Below the pieces are notes generated by a model. The model saw nothing but the letters and a program-made list of their open reading frames with translations. It did not search any database and was not told the origin of the DNA. From contig JAEVZQ010000270.1 of assembly GCA_023392135.1 (NCBI GenBank), positions 1-7,248 of the forward strand: a stretch of DNA of 7,248 nt, in the 5' to 3' direction. A program made the position numbers and the translations under genes. Shown piece after piece: positions 1-6,689 of this stretch; position 1 is the stretch's first letter; every line of letters begins with the position of its first letter. The DNA is from Pseudomonadota bacterium. Lineage in GTDB: Bacteria > Pseudomonadota > Alphaproteobacteria > Rhizobiales > Hyphomicrobiaceae.

Positions 1-542
1 CCATAGAGCAGAACCGAGCCCACCCCCGGGATGCGGGCCAGCACGTCGCGGACGTTCAGCAGGGCATAGTTGGAAATGTAGACCTGATCGAAGGTGCTGT
101 CGGGCGAGATCAGGTGGACTGCGAGGAGCTGGTCCGGATTGTTCTTGCGGGTGAGGATGCCATTGCGCCGGACCTCCTCCGGCAGCCGCGGCTCCGCTGA
201 AGAAACCCGATTCTGGACCTGCACCTGAGCCTGATCGATGTCCGTGCCGACCTCGAACGTGACGGTCAGGCTCATCGCGCCGTCGCTCGTCGAGTTCGAG
301 TACATGTAGAGCATGCCGTCGACGCCGTTCACTTCCTCCTCGATGACCGAGGCAACGGTGTCAGCGACGGTCTGCGCGCTGGCGCCGGGGTAGCTGGTGG
401 TGACAGTTATGGTCGGCGGCACGATTTCCGGATATTGTGTCACTGCAAGTCCGAAGTAGGCGATGGCGCCGAGCAGCGTGATGAACAGCGAGGTGACGGC
501 TGCGAAAATCGGGCGGGCGATGAAGAAATGGCTGAACCGCAT
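1..542 (-). CDS. RND efflux pump inner-membrane subunit (HAE1 family, AcrB/MexF-like), N-terminal part, truncated by the window edge
   Basis: Proton-driven inner-membrane pump subunit that would export hydrophobic or amphiphilic compounds through an adaptor and an outer-membrane channel. Only the first 180 codons lie in the window and the frame stays open to position 1. The protein starts MRFSHFFIARPIFAAV, followed by the first transmembrane helix (about residues 10-34). The HAE1 porter signature comes next: QYPEIVPPTITVTTSYPGAS, then an NGVDGMLYMYSNS stretch, a GTDIDQAQVQVQNR stretch (about 98-112) and RIPGVGSVLLYG at the edge. This aligns by eye with AcrB almost without gaps. The ATG at 540-542 lies 25 bp after the TAG of the adaptor gene, with GAGG and AGGG purine tracts just upstream, so the two genes are an operon. 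Heavy-metal (CusA-type) pumps lack this exact N-terminal pattern. The substrate cannot be told from this fragment. A partner outer-membrane factor, if present, is outside the window. Confidence 0.95.
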   Translation of the reverse strand, partial: MRFSHFFIARPIFAAVTSLFITLLGAIAYFGLAVTQYPEIVPPTITVTTSYPGASAQTVADTVASVIEEEVNGVDGMLYMYSNSTSDGAMSLTVTFEVGTDIDQAQVQVQNRVSSAEPRLPEEVRRNGILTRKNNPDQLLAVHLISPDSTFDQVYISNYALLNVRDVLARIPGVGSVLLY

Positions 543-567
543 GGCCGCCCTGCCGCCTCAGAGCTTC

Positions 568-1908
568 CTACTGATCGATCGGCTTGGAAGGTGCCGCCGA
601 CAGCTGCAGCGGCTCTCGCCTGACCGCGACCTTCTCCTGATGCCGGGCGCGCTGGATACCTTTGACGATGATCCACTCGTCGGCGCTCAGTCCGCTCCTC
701 ACGACGCGTAGTCCGTCGATCAGCGGCCCGGGCTCGATCCACTTGCGAATGGCCGTCCCATCGTCGTCGACGACGTAGACGAACTTGCTTACCTGGTCGG
801 TGCCGATCGCCTCGTCCGGAATCATGACTGCCGGGTACCTGCCTGATCCGGCGATCTGGACGCGCGCGAACATGCCGGGCCGGAACAGGCCGGAATTGTT
901 GTCGAGCACGGCGCGCATGCGGAGTGTGCCGGTTCCGGAATCGAGCCGGTTGTCGGTGAAGTCGAGCTTCGCACCGTGCGGATAGCCGGTCTCATCCGAG
1001 AGGCCGATGCGGACCTCAGCGCCATTTCCGAGCTGGTGATTTCTCCTGTACTTCAGTGCCTTGTGCTCTCCGATATCGAAGTAGACGTACACCGGATCCT
1101 GGCGGACGATGGTGGTCAGCACGGGGGAGTTTTCGGCTCCGCCGATCGACACATAGTTGCCGGCTGTCAGCTCGCTCCGGCTGATCCGGCCGGCGATCGG
1201 TGCGGTAATACGGGTGAAGGACAGATCGAGCTCGGCGGTCTTGACCCGCGCTTCGGCCACGGCAATGGCAGCCTGCGCATCGCGCAGGAGGTTGTCGCGC
1301 TCGTCGAAGACACGCTGCGACAGCCAACCCTTCTCGAGGAGAGGCCGGCCTCGCTCGACGTCCTTGTCAGCGTTCTCTGCTTTCACGCGCGCCTGATGCA
1401 GCTCGGCTTTGGCCGTCTCCAGCACGCGCTCGAACGGACGCGGATCGATGGTGTAGAGCAGGTCGCCCTCGGCCACGAGCTGGCCGTCGCTGAAGTGAAC
1501 CTTCTCCAGGTAGCCGGATACGCGCGCCCGCACTTCGACCGTTTCGACGGCATCGATGCGGCCGGTGTACTCGTCCCAGTCGGTCACCTCGCGGACCACG
1601 GGCCGGCTGGCCGTGACGGTGGGAGCGGGAGCTTTGTTCCGAGCTGAGTTCCGGGCCTCGGCACCGGGGGGAGCAGAGCTGGCGGAAAAGAGCCGCTTCG
1701 CCCAGTCGAGCTGGCGCATGATCCAGCTCTGATCGGCCGTATCCTGGGCAGACGCGCTGGATGGCTCTGCTGGCTGTTGCTCTCGAGCAGCCGACGCACC
1801 TGGCAGAACGGCCACAATCAACGCGAGCGCCAGCGCACTGCCAATTCGAGTTCTGCCGGCAATCTTCACCGACTTGCCAGGCACACGCCGCCCTCGCCTG
1901 CTACGCAT
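568..1908 (-). CDS. RND efflux periplasmic adaptor (membrane fusion protein, AcrA/MexE-like)
   Basis: Periplasmic adaptor that links the RND pump encoded immediately downstream to an outer-membrane channel. It has 446 residues, longer than the roughly 380-400 usual for the family. The N-terminus is Arg/Lys-rich with a hydrophobic core (about 23-35) and a likely cleavage after ASA near residue 40. There is no lipobox cysteine, so it is probably not a lipoprotein. An unusual linker (about 41-100) follows, then the first half of the lipoyl/barrel-sandwich domain (about 119-157, with YTGRIDAVETVEVRARVSGY). The alpha-hairpin is at about 158-229, and the second lipoyl half begins at TRITAPIAGRISRS. 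The beta-barrel is at about 269-355 and ends in the family motif FRPGMFARVQI. The membrane-proximal domain follows (about 358-430, starting VMIPDEAIG). The ATG at 1906-1908 is preceded by a GAGAG purine tract that lies inside an inverted repeat. Substrate unknown; multidrug efflux is inferred from the family. Confidence 0.95.
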   Translation of the reverse strand: MRSRRGRRVPGKSVKIAGRTRIGSALALALIVAVLPGASAAREQQPAEPSSASAQDTADQSWIMRQLDWAKRLFSASSAPPGAEARNSARNKAPAPTVTASRPVVREVTDWDEYTGRIDAVETVEVRARVSGYLEKVHFSDGQLVAEGDLLYTIDPRPFERVLETAKAELHQARVKAENADKDVERGRPLLEKGWLSQRVFDERDNLLRDAQAAIAVAEARVKTAELDLSFTRITAPIAGRISRSELTAGNYVSIGGAENSPVLTTIVRQDPVYVYFDIGEHKALKYRRNHQLGNGAEVRIGLSDETGYPHGAKLDFTDNRLDSGTGTLRMRAVLDNNSGLFRPGMFARVQIAGSGRYPAVMIPDEAIGTDQVSKFVYVVDDDGTAIRKWIEPGPLIDGLRVVRSGLSADEWIIVKGIQRARHQEKVAVRREPLQLSAAPSKPIDQ

Positions 1909-1913
1909 ACATT

Positions 1914-1948
1914 CTCTCGGGGCGAGCCCGAGGTATTCACCCCGAGAG
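1914..1948 (-). promoter_or_regulatory. Inverted repeat covering the RBS of the adaptor gene (leader hairpin or operator)
   Basis: On the plus strand, CTCTCGGGG (1914-1922) and CCCCGAGAG (1940-1948) are perfect 9-bp inverted arms separated by 17 nt. In the minus-strand transcript the 3' arm contains the GAGAG purine tract serving the ATG at 1908 and ends five bases before it. The same left arm can instead pair through CTCGGG (1916-1921) with CCCGAG (1927-1932), giving a smaller alternative hairpin. This could be an RNA switch on translation or a DNA operator for an efflux repressor. The dyad is seen directly; the role is inferred. Confidence 0.5.
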
Positions 1949-1977
1949 GAACTTCAGTCTTAGCAAGTCTTCAGCGG

Positions 1978-2005
1978 ATTGTAACGACACTTTTTTGTAG
2001 ATCAC
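1978..2005 (-). promoter_or_regulatory. Candidate promoter of the RND efflux operon
   Basis: On the minus strand a -10-like TACAAT (1983 to 1978) matches the consensus at five of six positions. It sits 16 nt downstream of a weak -35-like GTGATC (2005 to 2000), and the spacer contains an A6 tract. Transcription would begin near 1971, giving a leader of about 60 nt that holds the 1914-1948 hairpin. The -35 match is poor, so this is tentative. Confidence 0.3.
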
Positions 2006-2050
2006 TCTGCCCAATATTTGAGAACTACATGGCGAACCGGTCGAATAGCT

Positions 2051-2875
2051 TCACCACATCCACCACGGTGGTGGCGTGCCGTAGCTGTAGTTCGCATACC
2101 CGCTCGGCGCGCGCCTGCGAACGACCCGGCGGCGCGGAGTGGATGACCTCTCCCTTGCCACTCTCGCCGGTGCCGACTTGGTCTGGCCCTTCACGACGAT
2201 CTGGGTGGATTGCATCCCGTGGTCACCCACCAGTTTGAAGAAGGTGGCCGCGTTCTTCGTCGACAGGCGGATGCAGCCGTGGGAAGCGGGGCGCCCGAGG
2301 AGGCCCGTTGCGTACGTACCGTGCACAGCGTAGCCCCGGTGGAAGAAGACCGAGTACGGCATAGGGGCGCCGTAGTACTGCTTGGAACGCCACATCCGCG
2401 AGCGCCATTGCGGATAGTACGTTCCGTTAGGCGTGTGATAGCCGCTGCGGCCCGAAGAAATCGGCCATTGATGCAGCACCTCCTCGTCGCCGTTCATGAC
2501 GGTCATCCGCTGATTGCTGAGGTCGATGACAGCTTTGAGCGTCACTTCTGGCTTCAGGAGGTTCCGCTCGGGGAGCGGCATCAACGCTGCTGCGGGCATC
2601 ACTGGCACTGTGGGCCCGGCAGTCTCCTCGTTGCCCGTGATCGGAGGCTGAGCCGCCCCATTGTCTTCCTTGAAGATCTCGCCGGGGCTGACGGCGGTAG
2701 GAACGACGGCTCCCTTGGCCGGATCGCTGACCGGCGTCTCAGCAGCCGCAATTGCGGACTTCTGGGTCGGCGGCACGACAGGCTCAGAAGAATCGGACGG
2801 AGTCGTCGCGAACGCCGGCTGAACCATCAGCAGCATGCCGGTGAGTACGAGCCACCACGCATTACCCAACTTCAT
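2051..2875 (-). CDS. Secreted L,D-transpeptidase (YkuD domain, ErfK/YbiS family)
   Basis: Periplasmic enzyme of the family that forms 3-3 peptidoglycan cross-links or attaches proteins to meso-diaminopimelate through a catalytic cysteine. I chose the ATG at 2873-2875 (274 residues), because GGAGG lies 8 nt upstream and it begins a clean signal peptide, MKLGNAWWLVLTGMLLMVQPAFA, cleaved near residue 23. The frame extends 21 codons further upstream without a good RBS. A Pro/Ala-rich linker (about 24-105) precedes the YkuD domain (about 112-230). Its active site is intact: H185 in YAVHGTY, then S198-H199-G200-C201 in ASHGCIRL. The tail (231-274) is unusual, with Arg clusters (PRRRVVRRR) followed by Tyr-rich sequence and a PPPWWMW ending. 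The gene stands alone, divergent from the aminotransferase and 142 bp upstream of the efflux adaptor on the same strand. Whether it makes cross-links or anchors an outer-membrane protein cannot be read from the sequence. Confidence 0.93.
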   Translation of the reverse strand: MKLGNAWWLVLTGMLLMVQPAFATTPSDSSEPVVPPTQKSAIAAAETPVSDPAKGAVVPTAVSPGEIFKEDNGAAQPPITGNEETAGPTVPVMPAAALMPLPERNLLKPEVTLKAVIDLSNQRMTVMNGDEEVLHQWPISSGRSGYHTPNGTYYPQWRSRMWRSKQYYGAPMPYSVFFHRGYAVHGTYATGLLGRPASHGCIRLSTKNAATFFKLVGDHGMQSTQIVVKGQTKSAPARVARERSSTPRRRVVRRRAPSGYANYSYGTPPPWWMW

Positions 2876-2883
2876 CACCACTT

Positions 2884-2888
2884 CCTCC
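2884..2888 (-). promoter_or_regulatory. Shine-Dalgarno site that fixes the L,D-transpeptidase start
   Basis: On the minus strand GGAGG (2888 to 2884) sits 8 nt before the ATG at 2875. This supports the signal-peptide start over the longer in-frame start at 2938. Confidence 0.75.
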
Positions 2889-2978
2889 ACGCACATTTGA
2901 CGCCACTGGGTACGCCGAACACACCAAACGTGTACCACTGACTATCGGCATCAGGGAACAGGACTGCTGGAATGTGCA

Positions 2979-2991
2979 CAGACAGACAGAC
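2979..2991. repeat. Short tetranucleotide repeat (CAGA, about three copies)
   Basis: Three consecutive CAGA units plus one extra C lie about 104 bp upstream of the L,D-transpeptidase start. It is too short to claim phase variation. Confidence 0.5.
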
Positions 2992-3101
2992 GGTCCCTCG
3001 CCTTCACCTCGTGCTCATGGCGCCCACTGGCTCCGCAACGCAAGAGGTTGGAAAAGAGATCCATCCTTCACCAGAGTAATTTAGCAGGTAGTGTGAATAT
3101 C

Positions 3102-3117
3102 CGGCCACAGGTGGCCG
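3102..3117. promoter_or_regulatory. Palindrome upstream of the aminotransferase gene, candidate operator
   Basis: CGGCCAC and GTGGCCG form perfect 7-bp arms around a 2-nt centre (AG). The element lies about 118 bp before the aminotransferase start and just over 50 bp upstream of the TTGACA hexamer, a position that suits a dimeric regulator. There is no T-run, so it is not a terminator. The regulator is unknown. Confidence 0.35.
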
Positions 3118-3169
3118 ATCCGGGGCGAGCTTTGCGCGAGCAGGCACTCTGCCCAGCGTAGTCACTGAA

Positions 3170-3175
3170 TTGACA
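3170..3175 (+). promoter_or_regulatory. Candidate -35 element of the aminotransferase gene
   Basis: A perfect TTGACA hexamer sits 59 bp before the GTG start. The sequence 16-18 nt downstream (around 3192-3199) is a poor -10 match, so either the -10 is degenerate or the site is fortuitous. Confidence 0.3.
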
Positions 3176-3220
3176 ACCGTCCCCAGGTGGGCAGACTTCT
3201 CGAGAAATTCCCTTTGTTTC

Positions 3221-3226
3221 AGGAGG
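3221..3226 (+). promoter_or_regulatory. Shine-Dalgarno site that fixes the aminotransferase GTG start
   Basis: AGGAGG ends 8 nt before the GTG at 3235, an ideal arrangement. The longer in-frame GTG at 3187 has no comparable site and would add 16 residues not expected for the family. Confidence 0.8.
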
Positions 3227-3234
3227 TAATCGCC

Positions 3235-4560
3235 GTGACCACAGAAGCCCGGAAGCGCAATATCAGCCTCGGCGCGGCAGTGGCCGATGTGGAAGCCCGT
3301 TACATCGCAGCCAATCCAAAAAGCAAGGCACGCTTCGAGGCGGCGGCCCGCACCATGCCGGGCGGCAACACGCGGACCATTCTGCATTATGATCCGTTCC
3401 CTCTCGGAATCGTGAAGGGAGAGGGCGCCCGCGTCACCGATCTGGACGGGCACGTCTACGTCGACTACCTCGGCGAGTACACGGCTGGCCTCTACGGCCA
3501 TTCCGAACCAGTCATCGCCGAAGCCATCCGTGAAGCGCTCGCAGGAGGGCTCGTTCTCGGAGGACCCAATTCTTACGAGACGCGACTTGCCGAGCTCATG
3601 TGCGCCCGCTTCCCGGCTGTCGACCTGGTTCGCTTCTGCAATTCGGGGACAGAGGCCAACCTGATGTGCCTCAGCCTGGCACGTGCCGCCACAGGCCGGG
3701 ATGCCGTCATGGTCTTCAACGGCGCCTACCACGGCGGATTCCTGTCCTTCGCCAAGGGTCACTCCCGCGTGAACGCGCCTTTCGACTACGTAATGGGCGA
3801 GTACAATGACGCCGAGGGTGTCCGCAGGCTGATCGGCGAGCCCGCCGGCAAGCTCGCCGCGCTCATCGTCGAGCCCATGATGGGCGCGGGCGGCTGCATC
3901 GCCGCCGATCCCGAGTTCCTGTCGATGCTTCGGGAGGAGACCCGGCGGCACGGCATCGTGCTCATATTCGATGAGGTGATGACCTCGCGACTTGCGCCCG
4001 GCGGATTGCACGGCGCGCTCGGGCTGACGCCGGACCTCGTCTCGTTCGGGAAGTATCTTGGTGGCGGCGTGACCTTCGGAGCCTTCGGCGGCAACCGCGA
4101 GCTGATGGGCCTCCTCGACCCCACACGCCCGGACGGGTTCATGCATTCGGGCACTTACAACAACAACGTGCTGACGATGGCGGCCGGCGTCGCGGGGCTG
4201 GAAAAGGTCTTCACGCCCGAGAAGGCGGAAGCGCTCAATGCCTCCGGCGACCGCTTGCGCAATCGCCTCAGCGCAGCAATCACCAGGCACGACGCCCCAC
4301 TGCAGGTCCTCGGCCGCGGCTCGATGCTCTGCGTGCATCCCCAGCGCGCTCCCATCCGTCGCCCAGCCGACCACGCCGCATCGCCGGCAGACGTACGCAA
4401 GCTGCTGCACCTGGATTTGAAATTGCGCGGCTTCTACACCGCACCACGCGGGTTCATGAGCCTGTCCCTGCCGCTGACCGAAGCCGATCACGACGCACTC
4501 GTCACCGCGTTCGAGGGGTGGCTGGAGGACTACGCTGGCGCGCTGGCGCAGCTCGACTGA
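3235..4560 (+). CDS. Class III PLP-dependent aminotransferase, probable beta-amino acid (beta-phenylalanine-type) aminotransferase
   Basis: Cytosolic fold-type I PLP enzyme of 441 residues, related to glutamate-1-semialdehyde aminomutase. Visible cofactor residues are NSGTEA (136-141, phosphate loop), the aromatic pair Y165-H166 in NGAYHGG, D246 in IFDEVMTSR, the Schiff-base lysine K273 in SFGKYLGGG, and T307 in HSGTYNNN. Several segments match what I recall of Variovorax paradoxus beta-phenylalanine aminotransferase: MPGGNTRTILHYDPFPL, EYTAGLYGHSEP, FDEVMTSRLAPGGL and TAPRGFMSLSLPL. R47 and R405 align with the two substrate-carboxylate arginines of that enzyme (R41 and R398). Automated annotation could call this HemL, but alphaproteobacteria normally make 5-aminolevulinate by the ALA synthase route. 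The GTG start is set by the AGGAGG at 3221. The gene is divergent from the L,D-transpeptidase and convergent with the DMT transporter. The fold and cofactor are secure; the substrate is inferred from recalled similarity. Confidence 0.92.
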   Translation: MTTEARKRNISLGAAVADVEARYIAANPKSKARFEAAARTMPGGNTRTILHYDPFPLGIVKGEGARVTDLDGHVYVDYLGEYTAGLYGHSEPVIAEAIREALAGGLVLGGPNSYETRLAELMCARFPAVDLVRFCNSGTEANLMCLSLARAATGRDAVMVFNGAYHGGFLSFAKGHSRVNAPFDYVMGEYNDAEGVRRLIGEPAGKLAALIVEPMMGAGGCIAADPEFLSMLREETRRHGIVLIFDEVMTSRLAPGGLHGALGLTPDLVSFGKYLGGGVTFGAFGGNRELMGLLDPTRPDGFMHSGTYNNNVLTMAAGVAGLEKVFTPEKAEALNASGDRLRNRLSAAITRHDAPLQVLGRGSMLCVHPQRAPIRRPADHAASPADVRKLLHLDLKLRGFYTAPRGFMSLSLPLTEADHDALVTAFEGWLEDYAGALAQLD

Positions 4561-4587
4561 GCCATCACCACTTCCTCTCTCGTCAGG

Positions 4588-5526
4588 CTACACCTTCCGG
4601 CGCACGATCATCTCGCGACGGAAGGTGTAGATGCCGGCGGAGGTCACAATCGCCATCCCGAGCAGGGTCACAGTGTCGGGCAGATCGCCCCAGATCAGCA
4701 GGCCGAGGATCAGCGCCCAGATCAGGATGGAGTAGCGGAAGGGCGCCACTGCCGACAGCTCGCCCTTGCGCACTGCCGAGATGATGCAGATGTGGCCCAT
4801 GAACGAAAAGGCGCTTGCGCCGACCACCTGCAGCAGCAGGCCCGGCCCCGGCCACACCCAGTCCTCGAAGATCGCCAGAAACAGCGAACCGATCGCCACC
4901 ACGCTCGACGAATAAAGCATGATCAGCGCGGCGGGCACCGACCGGTCGATGCTTTTCGTTGCAACGTCGCGCAGGGTCGCGAACAGCACCGAAACAATGG
5001 CGAGAATGCTCCACCATGAGAAGGCGCTCGTTCCCGGGCGAATGATGAGCATGACGCCGGCGAGCCCAACCGCAGCGGCCGTCCACCGCCGCCAGCCGAC
5101 ACGCTCGTTGAGGAACACGGCCGAAGCCGCCGTCACAGTCAGAGGATTGATCTGAATAATGGCGATGAGATCGGCGAAGGCCAGGCGTGCCAATGCCGAC
5201 TGGAAGGCCAGCGCGCCGCCCACATCACCGATCGCGCGCAGCAGCATCGGTCGCGAGGCGAGCTTCCATGCATTGCGAATGGCTCCGGTAAGAGCGGCGT
5301 AGGCGAACGCAGCGCCTGCCATGCCCGTTGCGCGGAGATAGACGAGCTCCCCGGTCGGCAACTCCGTCGACGACAGCTTCATCAGCGAATCGCCACAGGC
5401 GAAGCTCGCCATCGCCGCAAGCATGGCGATGATGCCAGCCGTATTGTTCGTCTGTGCGAGATCCGCGGTCGCAACATCACCGGCCGGACTGTTGCCCGGG
5501 CCCGGCCTGCCATCTCCGACCACCAT
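4588..5526 (-). CDS. DMT-superfamily transporter with two EamA domains
   Basis: Inner-membrane transporter of 312 residues, the standard length for the EamA/RhaT branch, with about ten hydrophobic helices. A polar N-terminal tail (1-28) precedes the first EamA repeat (about 30-162), which ends in LNERVGWRRWTAAAVGLAGV. The second repeat (about 172-303) ends with the family pattern APFRYSILIWALILGLLIWG and IVTSAGIYTFRRE. I chose the ATG at 5524-5526, because AAGGAG (5535-5530) lies just upstream. The frame extends to 5649, but that longer start would overlap the 3' end of ruvB in another frame. The SD-to-ATG gap is only 3 nt, so the adjacent GTG (codon 2) may be the true start. It lies 46 bp after ruvB on the same strand and may be co-transcribed. 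The family includes metabolite and amino-acid exporters; the substrate is unknown. The 27 bp separating it from the convergent aminotransferase contain no visible terminator hairpin. Confidence 0.92.
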   Translation of the reverse strand: MVVGDGRPGPGNSPAGDVATADLAQTNNTAGIIAMLAAMASFACGDSLMKLSSTELPTGELVYLRATGMAGAAFAYAALTGAIRNAWKLASRPMLLRAIGDVGGALAFQSALARLAFADLIAIIQINPLTVTAASAVFLNERVGWRRWTAAAVGLAGVMLIIRPGTSAFSWWSILAIVSVLFATLRDVATKSIDRSVPAALIMLYSSSVVAIGSLFLAIFEDWVWPGPGLLLQVVGASAFSFMGHICIISAVRKGELSAVAPFRYSILIWALILGLLIWGDLPDTVTLLGMAIVTSAGIYTFRREMIVRRKV

Positions 5527-5529
5527 ACT

Positions 5530-5535
5530 CTCCTT
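5530..5535 (-). promoter_or_regulatory. Shine-Dalgarno site choosing the DMT transporter start
   Basis: On the minus strand AAGGAG (5535 to 5530) is followed by AGT and then ATG. The 3-nt spacing is short for the ATG at 5526, while the GTG at 5523 would have 6 nt. Either way the long start at 5649 is disfavoured. Confidence 0.6.
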
Positions 5536-5572
5536 GATTCCGATAAGCCGGGCGCGACTACTCCAAGTCAGA

Positions 5573-6670
5573 TTAACGTATTCGTGCCCCGCGGTCTCGG
5601 TCCGCCGTATCGGAATCGACCTCTTCGCTCCCGTCGGCGTCCGCAGCAAAAATCCCTATTTGCGGCGACGATGAACGCGCGGGCCCGGCGAGCCCCAGGT
5701 GCCGGTAGGCCTTGAGCGTCACGATCCGCCCGCGCGGCGTGCGCCCGATGAAGCCTTGCTGCAGCAGGTATGGCTCGACGATCTCCTCGAGCGCATCGCG
5801 CGGCTCGGACAGTGCCGCCGCGATCGTCTCGATGCCGACCGGACCGCCTTCGTAGTTCGTGGCGATGCAGGCAAGGTAGCGGTGATCGAGCGCGTCGAGG
5901 CCGGCGTTGTCCACCTCCAGCGCACGGAGCGCCATGTCCGCTATGCTCGCGTCGATGACCTTTGCTCCCGCGACGGCCGCAAAGTCCCGCACGCGGCGGA
6001 GCATCCGCCCTGCAATACGGGGAGTTCCACGGGAGCGGCGCGCAATCTCGCGGGCGCCTTCAGGATTGATCGACGTCCCCAGAACGCGGGCACCGCGGTT
6101 GACGACAAGCTCGAGCTCGTCGACAGAATAGAAGTTCAGCCGAACCGGGATGCCGAAGCGGTCGCGCAAAGGGGTCGTCAGCAAACCGGCCCGTGTCGTG
6201 GCGCCGACCAGGGTGAACTTGGACAGATCAATCCGCACCGAGCGCGCGGCAGGCCCCTCGCCGATGATCAGGTCGAGCTGAAAATCCTCCATTGCCGGAT
6301 AAAGGATCTCCTCGACCGCAGGGTTGAGGCGATGAATTTCATCGATAAAGAGGACGTCGCGCTCCTCCAGATTGGTGAGCAGCGCCGCAAGGTCGCCTGC
6401 CTTGGAAATGACCGGGCCGGACGTGGCGCGGAACCCGACGCCCAGCTCCTTGGCCATGATCTGGGCCAGCGTCGTCTTGCCGAGGCCTGGCGGGCCGGCG
6501 AACAGGACGTGGTCCAATGCATCGCCACGTTCCCGCGCTGCCTGGATGAAGACCTTGAGGTTGGCCCGCGCCTGCTCCTGGCCGATGAACTCGTTGAGGG
6601 ACTGCGGGCGGATCGTCGCCTCGAATGCATCCGTCTCGCGCTTTGCGCCTGTGACGAGGCGGTCCGTCAT
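5573..6670 (-). CDS. ruvB: Holliday junction branch migration ATPase RuvB
   Basis: Hexameric AAA+ motor that, with RuvA, drives Holliday junction branch migration in recombination and repair. The protein has 365 residues. The N-terminal region carries the family sequence LRPQSL-like [21 protein letters not shown] (20-41). Walker A is GPPGLGKTT (59-67, K65) and Walker B is LFIDEIH (107-113, D110-E111). Sensor 1 is GATTR (156-160), the arginine-finger region is LRDRFGI (168-174) and the sensor 2 region is [17 protein letters not shown] (214-230). The C-terminal winged helix follows, with [10 protein letters not shown] and YRHLGLAGP (322-330). The tail after this (331-365) is acidic and then basic, about 20 residues longer than the usual 335-350-residue homologue. 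The ATG at 6668-6670 gives the canonical N-terminus. The gene immediately upstream is a divergent cytochrome rather than ruvA. All catalytic motifs look intact. Confidence 0.97.
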   Translation of the reverse strand: MTDRLVTGAKRETDAFEATIRPQSLNEFIGQEQARANLKVFIQAARERGDALDHVLFAGPPGLGKTTLAQIMAKELGVGFRATSGPVISKAGDLAALLTNLEERDVLFIDEIHRLNPAVEEILYPAMEDFQLDLIIGEGPAARSVRIDLSKFTLVGATTRAGLLTTPLRDRFGIPVRLNFYSVDELELVVNRGARVLGTSINPEGAREIARRSRGTPRIAGRMLRRVRDFAAVAGAKVIDASIADMALRALEVDNAGLDALDHRYLACIATNYEGGPVGIETIAAALSEPRDALEEIVEPYLLQQGFIGRTPRGRIVTLKAYRHLGLAGPARSSSPQIGIFAADADGSEEVDSDTADRDRGARIR

Positions 6671-6689
6671 CGCACCTGTCCCCGCTCCT

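Larger units (their letters stand above)
2876..3234. other. 359-bp divergent intergenic region between the L,D-transpeptidase and aminotransferase genes
   Basis: No supported gene lies here. The stretch holds the RBS of the L,D-transpeptidase at its left end, a short CAGA tandem repeat (2979-2991), a 16-bp palindrome (3102-3117), a TTGACA hexamer (3170-3175) and the RBS of the aminotransferase at its right end. A weak dyad (GGTAC...GTACC with inner ACAC...GTGT, about 2909-2935) lies just upstream of the L,D-transpeptidase. No good sigma-70 -10 element was found for either gene. A 20-codon frame starting at 3017 has no RBS and is not called. Confidence 0.6.

Noticed and set aside
976..1647. 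A 223-codon plus-strand frame opposite the adaptor gene.
   Set aside because: It is antisense to the conserved adaptor domains and has no supported RBS or family signature.
1901..1912. A three-codon frame (ATG TAT GCG TAG, minus strand) overlapping the adaptor start, possibly a regulatory minicistron.
   Set aside because: Its ATG lies one base after the GAGAG tract, too close for initiation. The overlap is most simply a chance result of ATGTATG.
2060..2074. A near-perfect palindrome, CCACCAC-G-GTGGTGG, at the end of the L,D-transpeptidase gene, considered as a terminator.
   Set aside because: It lies inside the coding sequence, arises from complementary Pro (CCA/CCG) and Trp (TGG) codons, and has no T-run after it.
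3017..3079. A 20-codon plus-strand frame in the divergent intergenic region.
   Set aside because: No Shine-Dalgarno sequence and no recognisable peptide, so it is likely chance.
3004..4491. A 495-codon open frame on the minus strand opposite the aminotransferase gene.
   Set aside because: It is the antisense of a clear PLP-enzyme gene with recognisable motifs throughout. The product has no family features, and long antisense frames are common in GC-rich DNA.
4561..4587. The gap between the convergent aminotransferase and DMT genes, searched for a bidirectional terminator.
   Set aside because: Only 27 bp without an inverted repeat or T-run on either strand.
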